DNA of 64,000 nucleotides from Ashinkailepas kermadecensis (lineage: Eukaryota > Arthropoda > Thecostraca > Neolepadidae): positions 186,001 to 250,000 of the forward strand of contig JAOTOM010004623.1 in NCBI GenBank assembly GCA_034440615.1, written 5' to 3'. Of this stretch, positions 12,700 to 23,635 are shown piece by piece. Under the pieces are notes generated by a model. That model searched no databases and was not told the DNA's origin. It saw nothing but the letters and a program-made list of their open reading frames with translations. Position 1 is the stretch's first letter. Each line of letters opens with the position of its first letter. The position numbers were made by a program, and so were the translations under genes.

Positions 12700-12845
12700 A
12701 AGAACAAGTGCCCCCTCAACGTTGGTTTTGTGCCCCCCAATAATATACAGTTTTAACATGGGACCCAATGGAGTGTCCCCTCAATCCATATGGGTCCGCC
12801 CATTGCCTTCATGTATTGTGTCCCAGTCAGGAGAAATAGGCAGCC
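12700..12845 (+). repeat. Dispersed repeat family B, copy 1
   Basis: It matches 63318-63475, sharing ACATGGGACCCAATGGAGTG versus ATATGGGACCCTATGGAGTG and the block GCCCATTGCCTTCATGTATT. The plus-strand ORFs here are accidental. The family is unclassified and shows no ends that I can define. Confidence 0.65.
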
Positions 12846-14034
12846 TGTCTTATTTCATGTACCGTACGCACGTGTAGAAACCATTAGATGTGGCTTATTT
12901 AACAGATTATTACGAGAAACGAACACATTTTTAGCGATGACACCAAGTGCGGACATATTCACGAACCCGCTGAATGCTTTTAAGACGCAGGTGGTCAGAT
13001 ACTGTGCTGCGTCACTCGCTCACATCTGAGCCGCGGAGCCATCGGGCATCGATGCAGTTCTGACAGCCGTTTACCTGTTTTACCTGAAAACTGTTCACCT
13101 GTTCTGTTTACGTTTTTTTAAGCTAATGACTTCTCCTGTAAAGGGCACAATATGCTGTTGGAGATTGTGGACAATAAACAATTGTGCCCACCAGCCCAAT
13201 ACTTTCCAGAAATAAACGCCCGTGCCTACGCTTATGGCGTCGCATAGAAAACCCTCTCGTCCCTCCTATCCCAAATCTGTGGCGACGCCCGTGCTGCCAT
13301 GCGACACCGATCCGGCCAACACTAGTGTGGCGCCGGTCGATGATGCCACATCGTGCCGCCAGTGCGTCTCGAATGTGACTGTCGAGTGTCCCAAAAGACG
13401 CTTGTTACATTCTAGAACGTGACCCACGAGTTCCTAGCTGCGACATGACGGATCCTGTGCCGGCAGACCAAGTGCAAAAGCTCTTGGTCGCTTGTCCAGT
13501 GCCCCTAAATTGTCGGGCATTACACCTTGTCATTACTTCAATATAGCTTGAAATTCAAAAATCTTAGAACTTGAAGGCATGACCTATCACTCATAACATT
13601 TTAGACTTTGATTTTGTTTAATGGGGAGGGGAGGGAATGTGTGTGTGGGGAGGTTAGCGTAACTATATAAGAAATCCAGAGATTCTTAGGTAAAACGGTT
13701 AGAATGGAGAGTCGGTACCCAGAGTAGTACCTATATAAATGTTGAACTTCCTACCAGTTTTAGCAGTGCGTTTTTTTCACTAATCGCCCACTCTGCACGT
13801 AGACAAATACTGCACAACTCTGCAAAACCATAAGAACTCCATATAAATGCCTTATCTCGCCACGCCGATGTTATTGAAATATCTCCTAATGGCATATATG
13901 CAGCCGCGGCACATGCGTTGACTGAGTCATTGGGCTGAACGAAGCCACCGTATAAAAAGGGGTACGACCATATCAGACATTTACACAAGGTCAAGGGTAT
14001 CGAGTTTCATTGCATCTTCCGATGCGAGTGAATT
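12846..14034. other. Non-coding stretch with family B/D remnants
   Basis: At 13176-13215 the phrase CCAATACTTTCCAGAAATAA resembles the tail of family B. The region 13730-13990 has an 87-codon minus-strand frame without any domain that I know. Nothing else is supported. Confidence 0.4.
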
Positions 14035-14204
14035 GGGGTCGCGGTACCTCAGCCGGAAGTGCATTGGACTTGGATCGTAAGATCGAAGTCCAACGTTGGA
14101 ACCCCGCAACGGGCGGCGGGATCACCGAGTCCACCCGAGACCAATCGGCGACAGGTTGGTGACACTACATGACCTGGTAGTGTTGAATGGGTCGTAAAAC
14201 AACC
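14035..14204 (+). mobile_element. tRNA-headed SINE (type K), plus orientation
   Basis: Starting at GGGTCGCGGTACCTCAGCCG, the element has a box A-like region, a TTGGATCGTAAGATCGAA anticodon-arm-like segment and a box B-like GTTGGAACCCCGC. It is followed by the type K body (CACCGAGTCCACCCGAGACC, CCAATCGGCGACAGG) and a 3' end GGGTCGTAAAAC. The body matches, in the opposite orientation, the copies at 1.9 kb and 61.2 kb. The head is degenerate, so this is a retroposon copy and not a tRNA gene. Confidence 0.75.
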
Positions 14205-14490
14205 TAAGGAGAATGAGAGGCGAGCGAATTGCCAGGTTAAACAAATTATTGAGACGACCGTTAATATACCCATCAACATAAAAATGACACTCATTTTGCA
14301 ATCATGAAATAATTCTAAACGTCGTTGTATTTACTTGTACTTGCACTCTTCCCCTCCTAAAGCTGCCCGATGGACAACCGAATTTCGCAAGCATTGAGGC
14401 GTAAATTTGACGAGTTATGATAATTTTTAACTGGAATGAACGCTTTCGGCGTCAGATGTGATTTTAGCAGGATTGTGGACACGATGTCTG

Positions 14491-14550
14491 GTGGTGGTTG
14501 TTGGTTTTACGACACGTCGACCGTTGAGTCATGTAGCGTCGCCGGGGCAG
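14491..14550 (-). mobile_element. Severely 5'-truncated SINE (type V) fragment
   Basis: It contains only the 3' end of the type V SINE (TTTTACGACACGTCGACCGT and the start of GTAGCGTCGCC) and no tRNA head. GATGTCTG flanks it at 14483-14490 and 14551-14558, consistent with a short target duplication. Confidence 0.65.
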
Positions 14551-14689
14551 GATGTCTGTAAAATGCTGAGGTTCTCCGCGTTGCCATCAGGCAGATTATT
14601 ACTACAATGCAACAAGCGTTGCATTGATACTATCGGATCAAAATACCGATATTAACTTCCCACCAAGTCATAGGCGTAGGTTTCTGAAA

Positions 14690-14825
14690 ATTATTGAGTG
14701 CACAATACATGAAGGCAATGGGTGAGCCCAAATGGATTGGGGGGGGGGTTGTACATACCATATAAGGTTCAATGTTAGAAGTATTTTGCATCGCACATCA
14801 ACATTGGGGGAGGGGAAGTGCCTTC
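14690..14825 (-). repeat. Dispersed repeat family B, copy 2 (reverse)
   Basis: Its reverse complement contains CCCATTGCCTTCATGTATTG and ends in AATAATTTTCAGAA, matching the copies at 12.7 and 63.3 kb. A G-homopolymer tract lies in the middle (about 14740-14749). Confidence 0.6.
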
Positions 14826-15083
14826 CCAGAAGCATACAAAGCTACACACCCTCACCAAGTTGTCGTTTATGAAAAAGCGCATGCCTAAGGAGCCCTCACT
14901 GAGAATCAAACATCCCGGGTCTGATAGATGCCGCTGCAAACACAGGTCGGCCAGTATTAATCCCGTAGCACACCGAACACCCTCCAACTACTGCCACCGG
15001 CCAAGGACAAACCTGCATGAAGTGAGACTTGGCCCAAGGCCCCGCACATTCCGAGCAGGAGCAGTAGCCAACTGTACCACTGA

Positions 15084-15114
15084 ATATAATATAATGTAAT
15101 ATAATATAATATAT

Positions 15115-15150
<36 letters not shown>

Positions 15151-15152
15151 CC
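15084..15152. repeat. AT / TATAA microsatellite
   Basis: Repeats of AATATAAT, then ACACACAC, then a pure (AT)n run. It is low complexity only. Confidence 0.9.
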
Positions 15153-15896
15153 TATGTACACATGCAGTCCCAGAATGCACAAATAAAAAAGATATTTAGG
15201 CACTGAAGTGAGCTGGTATGTGACATCACGAAGTGCATCCTTTCAACACCATTAGTTAGTTAGTTAGCTAATGATTTGGACTTGAGTGTGCATCGACATC
15301 ATTGGTCCCATGGTGCCCTTGTATTAGTGATATAGTAGTATCAGTAAGATAATACATATCATCTCATCCACGAGCGTTTAGCAGTAAAACACCACAAGCA
15401 ATGCTCATAGTCATGACTGCACATTGCACATACTGCGGCTAAAGAAAACATCACTCGACAAAAACTACGAAACATTAATCCGTATAAAATAAGGCCAGGG
15501 TGAGGAGTCCGGTCAGAACCTCAAGCATTAAAGCACTCAGTGCATGAAGAACGAGCCTACGCCTATTTAGCTACGAAGTCGTTCAAAAGTCAAACAATTA
15601 AAACACGTGCTGGCCAGACCGGTGCAGTTGGGGCTCGTTGATTTTGTTCCTGGTAGTTGATGGAAGACGTTCTCGGTGTTCGGTCTCGCTCCCGACACAA
15701 TTTACCGCTTATAATTGTGCATGAGTCCCTACGAGTCTACACAAGTCTGAAGACGTCGACAGGCTAATACAGCAGATATCTAACAAAACTCATGGCAGCA
15801 GTGTGATCAGTCTTTGCCCTGTATTCTGGTCAACACGTGCTAAGCCGGCCTCCTGCGTTTCAATCTCAATAAGATACAATTAACCTGCAATACACA
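15153..15896. other. Non-coding stretch, nothing recognised
   Basis: No ORF, repeat or RNA signal that I can support. It lies downstream of the phosphatase gene (minus strand) and could include 3'UTR sequence, but I did not find a convincing poly(A) signal. Confidence 0.35.
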
Positions 15897-16130
15897 TTGC
15901 ATTGCGCATTCGGCAGAAAACTGGAGTATAACAAGACGAAAACCAACAACAGGAAACACTTGCGGACGCAACACCCTGTAAAAGTCGAAAAATCTGTTGG
16001 ATGTGAAGCACGCAAACCAAGCGGGCGCCGAGCACGGTATAATACACTCAACCTCAAAACTAAGATCGAGATCATAAAGCACTGTGAAGCTCATTTCAGC
16101 ACAGCAGAGCCTGTCACCTGCGCATGCGCA
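15897..16130 (+). pseudogene. BED finger / HTH transposase fossil
   Basis: The translated plus strand reads as the second half of a BED zinc finger: a Cys-containing start, then LEYNKTKTNNRKHLRTQHP with the H-x4-H pair. It is followed by an Arg/Lys stretch and YNTLNLKTKIEIIKHCE. The latter resembles the N-terminal helix-turn-helix of CENP-B/Tigger-type transposases (pattern TLxLxxKxEIIK). Only this fragment remains: the first Cys pair is incomplete and the frame then runs into GC-rich non-homologous sequence. It is unrelated in detail to the BED finger of the hAT element at 49-52 kb. Known families support the two motifs; their apposition in one frame is what I see, and whether it was ever one gene is inference. 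Confidence 0.45.
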
Positions 16131-16136
16131 CTGCAA

Positions 16137-16513
16137 TACATCGGCTACCCACAGTTCACCTCACACACGTGGACTTCTCCGCCGCAGCGCCGTGCGGCCG
16201 CCATAAAACCAGCTTGTCTGACATCAGTCGAGGACGGCGGCGCGCCGGCCAGCAGACAGTCAGCCGGCGCCCCGAGCAGCTGACGAAGCTGCCGCCACCG
16301 CGCGCCACATCACGCGCGGCGCACACACTCACACACGCACGAGTCTCTCCCGGGTAAGAGGGGCGGTACAAAACTATGTTGAAGGCGGCGAGGCGGCCGG
16401 GCGGGCGAGGGCGGCGGCCGGCCGACCCGACCCGACCCGACCCGACAGGCGGCGAGACGTTGTACTTGCAGCGTGTTGACTAGCTGGCGGCGAGCGAGGC
16501 CGGCGGTCGGCGC
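16137..16513 (-). other. GC-rich region beyond the phosphatase stop (possible 3'UTR)
   Basis: On the minus strand this is the DNA directly after the stop codon of the phosphatase. It is very GC-rich, with a (CGACC)n run at about 16425-16445. No poly(A) signal is evident. It is either 3'UTR or flank. Confidence 0.35.
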
Positions 16514-16600
16514 TCACCTCTGGGTGTACTCCGACAGAGGCCGCACCGTGCCCTCCTCGTACACTTGCAGCACAGCCTCGCACACGAACTGGTACTGACT
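16514..16600 (-). CDS. Ptpmeg: PTPN4-like phosphatase, last coding exon
   Basis: The exon follows an acceptor (GTGTTTCAG) and encodes SQYQFVCEAVLQVYEEG, then RPLSEYTQR and a TGA stop at 16514-16516. Joined in phase 0 to the previous exon it completes the QTPxQYxF motif, the Q-loop region of classical tyrosine phosphatases that positions the catalytic water. The chain ends a few residues after a (K/R)PL, as the vertebrate PTPN4 family does, so the protein stop is here. The stop overlaps a string that also reads as a splice donor (CAGAG/GTGAGC). If that were used the protein would gain another C-terminal exon, but the family length argues for termination. Confidence 0.88.
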   Translation of the reverse strand, partial: SQYQFVCEAVLQVYEEGTVRPLSEYTQR

Positions 16601-17503
16601 CTGAAACACGCACCAGCCGGTGATGCGGCCGCCGGCTGGACCGGGTCGGCGGGATGGCCGAAGAAGCTGGCGTGCAGCGGTGGCGTTCTGCTGACGTGAC
16701 GCTTTAAGGTGGAATATCTCCTTCCCGGGTGGAATATCAGGGTGTAATATTTTCCAAGTTACACAACGTAACAAACAAATGTGTGGGCTATAGTAGCCAG
16801 CGTGAAACATAGTTACATCCTGAGTTTTTTAGTCTTCGGATATAATTACGTGTCTTGCCATGGTGCTTCTCAAATGATATAAAACCGAATGTTTGCTTAT
16901 TAATTAGAACCGGGTCGAATGGAGTCAGGGTCGACCCTAAGCAAAGTTGGTTGCAGACACCCTTAACATAGTGAGTCGTGCAATTCCACCTCAATGATAT
17001 CACGTTAGCTGACAATTCAGTGTGCCATCAATGCACTAACATGGTCCAGGCAGCCGCACACTCCCTGCCAAATTTCCAACAGGACTGCGTAGGCGGAGAA
17101 GGACCTGATAGGTTTTGAATCCATCCCATGGCAAAGGCGTTTTTTTTAAGGTCCGGCAGTCTACCATGGAGCCATCTGGAAGTTTAGGAATACACTTCCA
17201 GAGATAAAAATACACAACTACAACACTAGGCAAGCTGATTCACCATTGTAGCAGACCACCATATGCAAGCAATCTGCATATTGTGCAAGGCACTGCATCG
17301 CTTGGCGTGAGCCATTGCGCGCAATTAAAAGTGCAATTGATGCACTTTTGATTCACGCCAGAGCACCTAACGCCACACAACATCCACACGAAAAGGCGGC
17401 ATCGCCACACCCATCTCGATAGTAAAGTCGTCAAAACCCGACACGCGGCGTGCCCACCCGGTCGTCAGCCGGGCGCGCTCCCGCCGCCAGGCCGGCCACT
17501 CAC

Positions 17504-17788
17504 AGGAGTCTGGATCATCATGGCGCGCTGGGAGCGCATGTAGCGCACTGTCTCCAGCGGATAGACCGGCTGGTTGGCCTCGATCTGGCACATGGCCGTC
17601 TCCATGAGGATGAGCACGCCGGTGCGGCCGATGCCGGCCGAGCAGTGCACCACGGTCGGCTCCACCTGGCCGGCGCGCGCGGCGCGCACGCGCTGCACGA
17701 ACCGCACGAAGTCGGCCGCCTCGTCCGGCACGCCGTGGTCGGGCCACGACAGGTACTGCATGTGCGAGATGTGGCGCTCTTCGCCCGT
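17504..17788 (-). CDS. Ptpmeg: PTPN4-like phosphatase, catalytic P-loop exon
   Basis: This 95-codon exon (acceptor TGTCCACAG, donor CTCCT/GTGAGT, phase 0 at both ends) carries the core of the active site. The WPD loop (WPDHGVP, with the general-acid Asp) lies about 20 residues in, and the signature P-loop [12 protein letters not shown], with the nucleophilic Cys and invariant Arg, is about 30 residues further on. [14 protein letters not shown] and [20 protein letters not shown] follow. All catalytic residues are present, so the enzyme should dephosphorylate phosphotyrosine. In the PTPN3/PTPN4 family it acts in the cytosol or at the cortex. The codons are strongly GC-rich at third positions, in contrast to the AT-rich flanks. 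Decayed copies of its 5' edge lie in the adjacent intron. Confidence 0.95.
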
Positions 17789-17814
17789 CTGTGGACACGG
17801 CGTCACGGGCGTCA

Positions 17815-18115
17815 CGTCTATTGTCGTGGGAGGGTCACTGAGGTGGGACCTGGACAGGTGCTGCGTGTGCGAGATTTAGCGCTCCTCGCCCGTCTGTGGA
17901 CATCCGTCACGGGCGTCACGTCCCGTGGTTAGGAGACGGGGCGAAGATGGGGGGGGGGGGGTCACAGAGGTCTGACCTGGACAGGTACTGGACGTGGGAG
18001 ACGTGCCACCCATCGCCAGCCTGTGGACATCCGGTCGCAGATGCTACGAATAACGGTGGGGGCTGATGAGTCTGACTCAGGCAGGTACTGCGTGTGAGCT
18101 GCGCTACTCCTCGAC
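17815..18115 (-). repeat. Decayed tandem copies of the catalytic exon's 5' edge
   Basis: Three degenerate copies of the acceptor plus the first 15-20 codons of the neighbouring exon sit in the intron, at about 17849-17936, 17968-18030 and 18074-18112. Each repeats TGTCCACAG followed by sequence equivalent to [14 protein letters not shown]. The nearest copy has a stop in place of His, and the second reads AGDGWHVSHVQYLSRS. They arose by tandem duplication of an exon boundary and are presumably not spliced. Confidence 0.85.
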
Positions 18116-19229
18116 TCATCCGCCTGGATGAGCCGGTGCCGGTGCTTATCTTGGCCTGGAAGCCGGTGGCTTGGCCTGGAAGCCGGTGATATCTATTGCG
18201 GACACATGGGAAAAGTAGGGAGTTCGCGGGCACGATGAAAAACATCGGGAAACTGGGACTGCACTGACAGCAGTCGGAGCAAGTGCGGCGACCATATTGA
18301 GGAACAACGGTTGGCGAGCCGATGAAATATGTGAAAAATGACCTGATACTACCTCCTACCTGACCTACCTCTACGTAGTCACAGCGTGAGATGATATCCA
18401 GACCAGGACCTAGTCAGGTAGCCAAGCCAATCCTTGTCTTCAACCCAGTGTACATGCTCTTCACATGCTGTCCATAATAAGCCCGTCAACAACAGTGTCT
18501 CAAAGCGCCGCCTGCATTGCTTCCTGAATGCGGTTAGGAAAATGGGGAACAGTTGTGTCCCAGGTGTTTTCTACTAAATCTCAACGCGCCTGAATATTCT
18601 TCAGCAAAATCAGCTGCAATAACTGTATAGTTAGTAGAACTACAGCCATAATACGCACATGCATGCAACACTTCGCATATCTGGAGTTGGAAAATATATC
18701 CATAAACACAATCGTGCATACACCACGACAAACGGGATCAGGAAAGACAAACGTCAACTGAAAACGTTTTGCTTCCTCACAAGTGACGCAATTAAGTGCG
18801 GAGTGGCTTCTACAGACCTGCGGTACCTTTTTTGCTAGTTCGAATAAAGTAGTGGCCGACATTGGCTGCAACTATAGCACACGAGCTATTCAGAGTACAT
18901 GGGACATAAATTTAACTGCATTGACTACAAATCGCTCAACCGAACCGTACACGTTCCCGCAGACAATATCAGTGACCACCACTGGCCGATGGACAGCAAA
19001 AGGCTCTCGTTCTAGCCAATGTGAGATGACCTTTTATGCTGGGTAACGACCTATGCAATAACGTCACTCTTGTTCACGTTCTGGTGCATAAGGCAGTCGA
19101 TGAGCTCTACTGAAACGGATAACGGGTGATCAGCTATTTATTGAACATCACGAAAATGTTTCTGGAATAAGTGTATTGGAAGGTATTACAATACAACTTG
19201 GCATAGTCATAGACAATGCTGGAAAAATA
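18116..19229. other. Intron sequence, nothing further recognised
   Basis: Part of the 4.4-kb intron between the two large catalytic exons. Apart from the repeats listed separately I see no coding or structured element. Confidence 0.4.
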
Positions 19230-19490
19230 GGCTGTTCGAGGACTTTTGTCATCCAGAACATCCTCACCAGAAAATAATTCTCTCGTTTTTGTCGTTTGGA
19301 GGCTGAATGGTGCTGTTTGATAATGAACTGCTCTGTGATAAAGGGCTCAAGATTCACTGAAAGTACAAACTGACATTCTGATGTCACTGGTTTGAAGGGA
19401 AATATTTTCTTACTATTCGATTGACCTGAAATCTTCCTCTCCACATCCAGGATTACAAAACAAAAATCCAACCACGGTCACAGAACACCA
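19230..19490. repeat. Dispersed repeat family A, copy 2
   Basis: The counterpart of 4425-4680 in the same orientation, diverged, without ORF or terminal repeats. A tail resembling ATCCAACC.TGACCA also occurs near 22700, a possible third remnant. Confidence 0.55.
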
Positions 19491-19499
19491 TATCAGCTT

Positions 19500-20848
19500 T
19501 AACACGTACACTAGTGTATGGCACTGTCCACACCCACCCGGACTGCAGTCCGTACGAGCTGACCCAACCCCCTGAGTCGTGGAGCCACGTGGCCATCAAT
19601 CAACTCGATGATGAGGCTAATTCGGCACTGCAACTGCAGGTCGGATGTGGCCTGTCATCCACCATTGTACACTTGTTGTTTGATTACACCCCAAAGACCT
19701 CAATGGGATACGGTGGGGGCACATTAGGAGGGTTTTCATCTCTAGATATGTAGTTGATCTCATGCTCCCCCAGCAGCTCCAGGGAACTTCCAGCGTAGTG
19801 GGGCGCTGCCAGACAAGGCCAGAACCAGTATATTGGGATAATGCGTTTGAGTGTAGGGAAACAACACCTTTTAGGTAGCCTCTTTTCGGTAGGTGCCACC
19901 ATAATGACTGACCCGACTTGGGAGGATGACCGCACGTGACAACCAATTGGGAGAGTTCGCCACCCACGCCAACAGTTTTCTCGGGAAGTTGCCGATGGTG
20001 TGATATTTTACCTTGCGTGTAAAGAAAATATACGACCTTCAATATACCAGGAGGTGCTGAGTTGAGATCAAAAGTAACGATAAAGATTATACTATATTAC
20101 TCAACGTTTCGGCCAGGGGCCATCTGGAGTCTACATCCCTTTCTATATTTGACTCCAGCGTCTTACTATTATGTGCACGTAACGCTTGCACGCGCCGACA
20201 CAGCGAGCCAGCAGCCACTGGAATCTACTTTATTATACACGGCAAGGATGAGGCCACATTTCAGACGGCCGTTCATAATTACGCTTGGAAGAGAGGACTT
20301 TCCCGTATTGTCATGTTATGTGGCCGCCTTTAACTTAATATTCCTGATGATGTTGCAAATAGTTTATCTACGAATGCCACATGACTGAAAATGATTACAC
20401 ACGACATTCGATGAACCTGTTTTTCTTTACCCTACATTTCGCCGCCAAAGCTTGCACTACGTGTTTGCTCAAAGTAGACATGGCTACTGAATAATGAAGT
20501 CATCAAGTCAATTTTCGCTGATACGCGTGAAATATTTCAGTGCTGCCTTGCAGAAAGTACAATGCCGAAACGTAGATGTCTTTCTGCACAAGCTGTGCCA
20601 GGCGCATTTTGTCCAAAAACCAAATCACAATCAGTTCGTGCAACCACAGGTAGCCATAGTGGTGCTACATATCGGCGACGTTTGACGTTGTTAACTACAG
20701 GCGTCATTGTTGTATCGCATTTAGTATCACGCTTTAATCTGGCTTGTGAAAGGTGTGGGTCGGAGACGACCTTCCACCCGCATTATTTCTGGCCAGACCG
20801 AATAGTGAGGGTTGCGCTTCATATTTTTGACGTCTTTCACGATGTAGC
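19500..20848. other. Intron sequence, uncharacterised
   Basis: It contains a 141-codon minus-strand open frame (19617-20042) and a 113-codon plus frame (20562-20903, running into a SINE). Neither shows a domain or splice support. I regard both as chance. Confidence 0.35.
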
Positions 20849-20861
20849 TATAGTTTTCTGG

Positions 20862-21028
20862 TTGGTTGGTTGGTTATTGGTATTACGACACGTCGACCGT
20901 TGAGTCATGTAGCGTCGCCAATCTCTCACGCCGATTGGTCGCGGGCGAAGAGTAGCGACAGGTGAGACTCGAACCCACAACCTTTCGATTGTGAGACGAG
21001 CATCTTACCCCTAGACCACTCGTCCCCT
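20862..21028 (-). mobile_element. Full-length SINE (type V) with 13-bp TSD
   Basis: On the minus strand the head starts GGGGACGAGTGGTCTAGGGG, includes the box B-like GGTTCGAGTCTC, and is followed by a body with GCGTGAGAGATTGGCGACGC (the complement of GCGTCGCCAATCTCTCACGC). The 3' end runs ACGACGTGTCGTAA and finishes in (AACC)n. The target duplication TATAGTTTTCTGG lies at 20849-20861 and 21029-21041. The anticodon position reads CAC, suggesting a tRNA-Val-like ancestor, but the anticodon stem is imperfect. It is intronic, in the same orientation as the phosphatase gene. Confidence 0.92.
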
Positions 21029-21041
21029 TATAGTTTTCTGG

Positions 21042-22160
21042 ATTGCTTGCTGAAGCAAGGCGACATATTTCAAATACAAGAACCACGCGTGCTTTCTGTT
21101 TAGTGAGCGAAATCGTACGTCAGATGTGAAAATCGGCAACTGTGGCGCTCGCAGCCGAGCTGCAGGTTAGGGTGGGACGATCTTTAGTGCTGACCACTCG
21201 GCCACCGTAAGAGGAAACTGTCACATAAGCAGCCAGAGCCTACGCACCAGCCCACCTGTCGACACAGCAATGGGCCACATGGCGTTCACAAGCTGCCGAG
21301 CCATTTAATGATCTACAAGGCCCAGCAGTAACATGGGCACTGTCTCCTTGTTGCATAGGGATAAGGCAAGAGCCATTTTGAAACCGATTTTTTATGTGCA
21401 ACGCACGTATAACCAATGCTAAACTCGTCAAAAGTTGAGGGATGGTCGCTACCCCCCCTCCCCCCTGCCTCCGTGGCTCCCCAGTGTTAAAATAATGGTT
21501 TTTCGTTAGGTGTGCGATGTCGAAACGAGTACAGTATGATGTCGAAATTCGCAATGAAAACTATGTCACTTAGCATAATTTATAAGTGCTTGAAGCAAGT
21601 CTGATCCAACAGCTTATTCACACGTTGTTGCTTTATGCTGAGATACCTAACTTCTTGGGTGACTATTTTAGCGATAACGATACAAAATACACATCCTCAT
21701 CGGCTGATTGTACAACAGACCACATCATTGGCAATCCTCCTTACCTGGAAGTGTGCTAATAGATGTTCGTGCATCACAACCCGCAATGGTAGGTATCAGA
21801 ATGATACTTATCAACAAGATACTGTTGGAGATTAGATATGAAGACTTCATAAAGACTCACCACGAGGCACGATGTCGATGCTCCGTTGGGAGGGAGGTCA
21901 ATTCAGTATTCAGAGAGTGGTATATTCCACCCGTATTTCACGAATGATGTATCACTGTGGCTCCCACTCCGTTTAACCCGGGTAAGTGTGCATTTTCGTA
22001 ACTGTATTTGCAGGTGGGGAGCCGAAAAGCCACACAACATAGAGAAACCCACCAATCTAACTAAATTCCCACCGGAGTGGAAACATTGTCGGCACCCGTC
22101 CGACCATCGACAATCCAACCACACACTCGGCGCCTTCCGCGGCCCAGACTGCGACGCTAC
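21042..22160. other. Intron sequence, nothing further recognised
   Basis: End of the large intron downstream of the GVKC/YWP exon. No additional exon-like segment with splice sites was found. Confidence 0.4.
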
Positions 22161-22387
22161 CTCCTCGCAGACGAGCGCCAGCTCCCGGAAGGCGAAGCCG
22201 TCGGTCAGCTGTTCGCTGGTGCACGTGACCCGCACGCGCTGGTGCAGTCGGCTCTCGCCGGCCGGCGGCCAGTACTGGTGGCACTTGACGCGGCCCTGCT
22301 CCACCAGCGTGGTCAGCATCACCACCAGCGGACACTGCTGCTCCCACACCAGCGCCCAGAAGTCGTCGGCCGTGTGCTTCAGCGGGC
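22161..22387 (-). CDS. Ptpmeg: PTPN4-like phosphatase, KCxxYWP exon
   Basis: The exon starts after CCGCCACAG in phase 1 and ends at GAGGAG/GTAGCG in phase 0. It encodes [10 protein letters not shown] (the DFWxMxWE motif) and [19 protein letters not shown], both conserved structural motifs of classical PTP domains. A variable strand region ending LALVCEE follows. Sequence and spacing agree with PTPN3/PTPN4, including the [10 protein letters not shown] string. An extended open frame beyond the donor is intronic. A shortened copy of its 5' edge sits immediately upstream in the intron. Confidence 0.95.
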
Positions 22388-22403
22388 CTGTGGCGGGGGG
22401 GGG

Positions 22404-22450
22404 GGGTCAGCGTCACCACCAGCGGACACAAGTTGTCACTTCGGCGGACC
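22404..22450 (-). repeat. Internally deleted copy of the KCxxYWP exon's 5' edge
   Basis: On the minus strand the sequence has an acceptor-like CGCGACAG, then GTCCGCCGAAG matching the exon start, then a jump to TGTCCGCTGGTGGTGACGCTGAC, matching codons about 20 residues further in. It is a mini-duplicate of the adjacent exon boundary with an internal deletion. Confidence 0.8.
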
Positions 22451-22868
22451 TGTCGCGGGGGCGGGTTCAACACCACGAACTGCACACTGAACAAAAGCAA
22501 CGCAACTCATTTTGCTGCGATGAGCAACAACGCAACACCTATGCTCGTTAGCTGTGCGACGAAAAGTAGCCACGTCTCTATATTTGTGACTGTCGATTAG
22601 TTTTTCGGCACACAGGTACGAGTTCCAAATTGCACATTGTTCTGCTATTTTTGCTCCTAAATACGTCCACTTCCGACTACAGAAATCTGACTCCAAAATC
22701 CAACCCTGACCAGACACCTAACAATTCCGGTCACAGTCCCGCGTCACGTACTTTGTGTTGGTTGTACAGTGTACACAGACAGTTACATCGCAGCCGTCGG
22801 CGGTTCAGACATCCGCCGAGCATGACGTAGTTTCCATTCACGTCTCCCGGTTGACCGATACAGCAATA

Positions 22869-23035
22869 TTATTATTGGTTATTGTTTATTTTACGACACG
22901 TCGACCGTTGAGTCATATAGCGTCGCCAATCTCTCACGCCGATTGGTCGCGGGCGAAGAGTAGCGACAGGTGAGACTCGAACCTACAATCTTTCGATTGT
23001 GAGACGAGCATCTTACCTCTAGACCACTCGTCCCC
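22869..23035 (-). mobile_element. Full-length SINE (type V) with 14-bp TSD
   Basis: It has the same tRNA-like head and body as the copy at 20.9 kb, with a 3' tail that is shorter and partly replaced (AATAAACAATAACC). The target duplication CCGATACAGCAATA occupies 22855-22868 and 23036-23049. It lies in the intron between the DYINAN and KCxxYWP exons. Confidence 0.92.
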
Positions 23036-23225
23036 CCGATACAGCAATAGTGAGGTGATAAAAATTGCACAGATGCTCCAGAAATTAGATGCCGATTACC
23101 CTAGCTGTTTGTGTTTGATGCTATCAGCAATCTTTTCCTCGCGAGAACACAACCTCCGAAATCCAATATATCAATTGAAACCAAACGGCACTTTTGTCTC
23201 TTAAAGTGATAACACGGCAATGATG

Positions 23226-23380
23226 TTTGAATGATTATTTGGGCTTACGGGCGCATCAACTTCAACTGGTTATGTAGGGCCCCCGGCGATGCAAAAACTG
23301 ATAGCGTATAAAACAGGTTAGTTGGTTGGTTATTGTAGGGCGCATCGACTGCACAGGTCATACACCCCATAGTAATTATT
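23226..23380 (-). mobile_element. Two short LINE 3'-tail fragments
   Basis: At 23226-23290 a fragment shows GATTATTTGGGCTTACGGGC and CGCATCAACTTCAACTGG. At 23318-23375 a second shows GGTTGGTTATTGTAGGGC and GCATCGACTGCACAGGTCAT. Both match the last 60-70 bp of the non-LTR element at 44.0 kb, read from the tail end. They are very short 5'-truncated insertions or relics. Confidence 0.6.
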
Positions 23381-23635
23381 ACTATCGTATACATATTTGT
23401 TGTTACCCTGAAGCACCTTTCACCCTGGAGGGTGATGCGATGGTGTGTAAGCTGGGAAATACGTGAGCATCGCCTCAGTGCACTGGCACTCCCTTATGGC
23501 CACGTAGTGGTTCGGTGTGGTGATGGCAGTGTGGCATGCAACGGCGTGTCGACTGCACGGTCAGCTGACGCCCATCCATGCCGCAGTTCAGGCAGGTCGT
23601 GGTTGGACGTGGTGATGGCGAAGATGATGGCGATT

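Noticed and set aside
19617..20042. 141-codon minus-strand ORF
   Set aside because: Intronic, no recognisable protein pattern.
20950..21028. tRNA-Val gene
   Set aside because: Same reason: SINE head, imperfect anticodon stem, multiple copies with identical bodies and target duplications.
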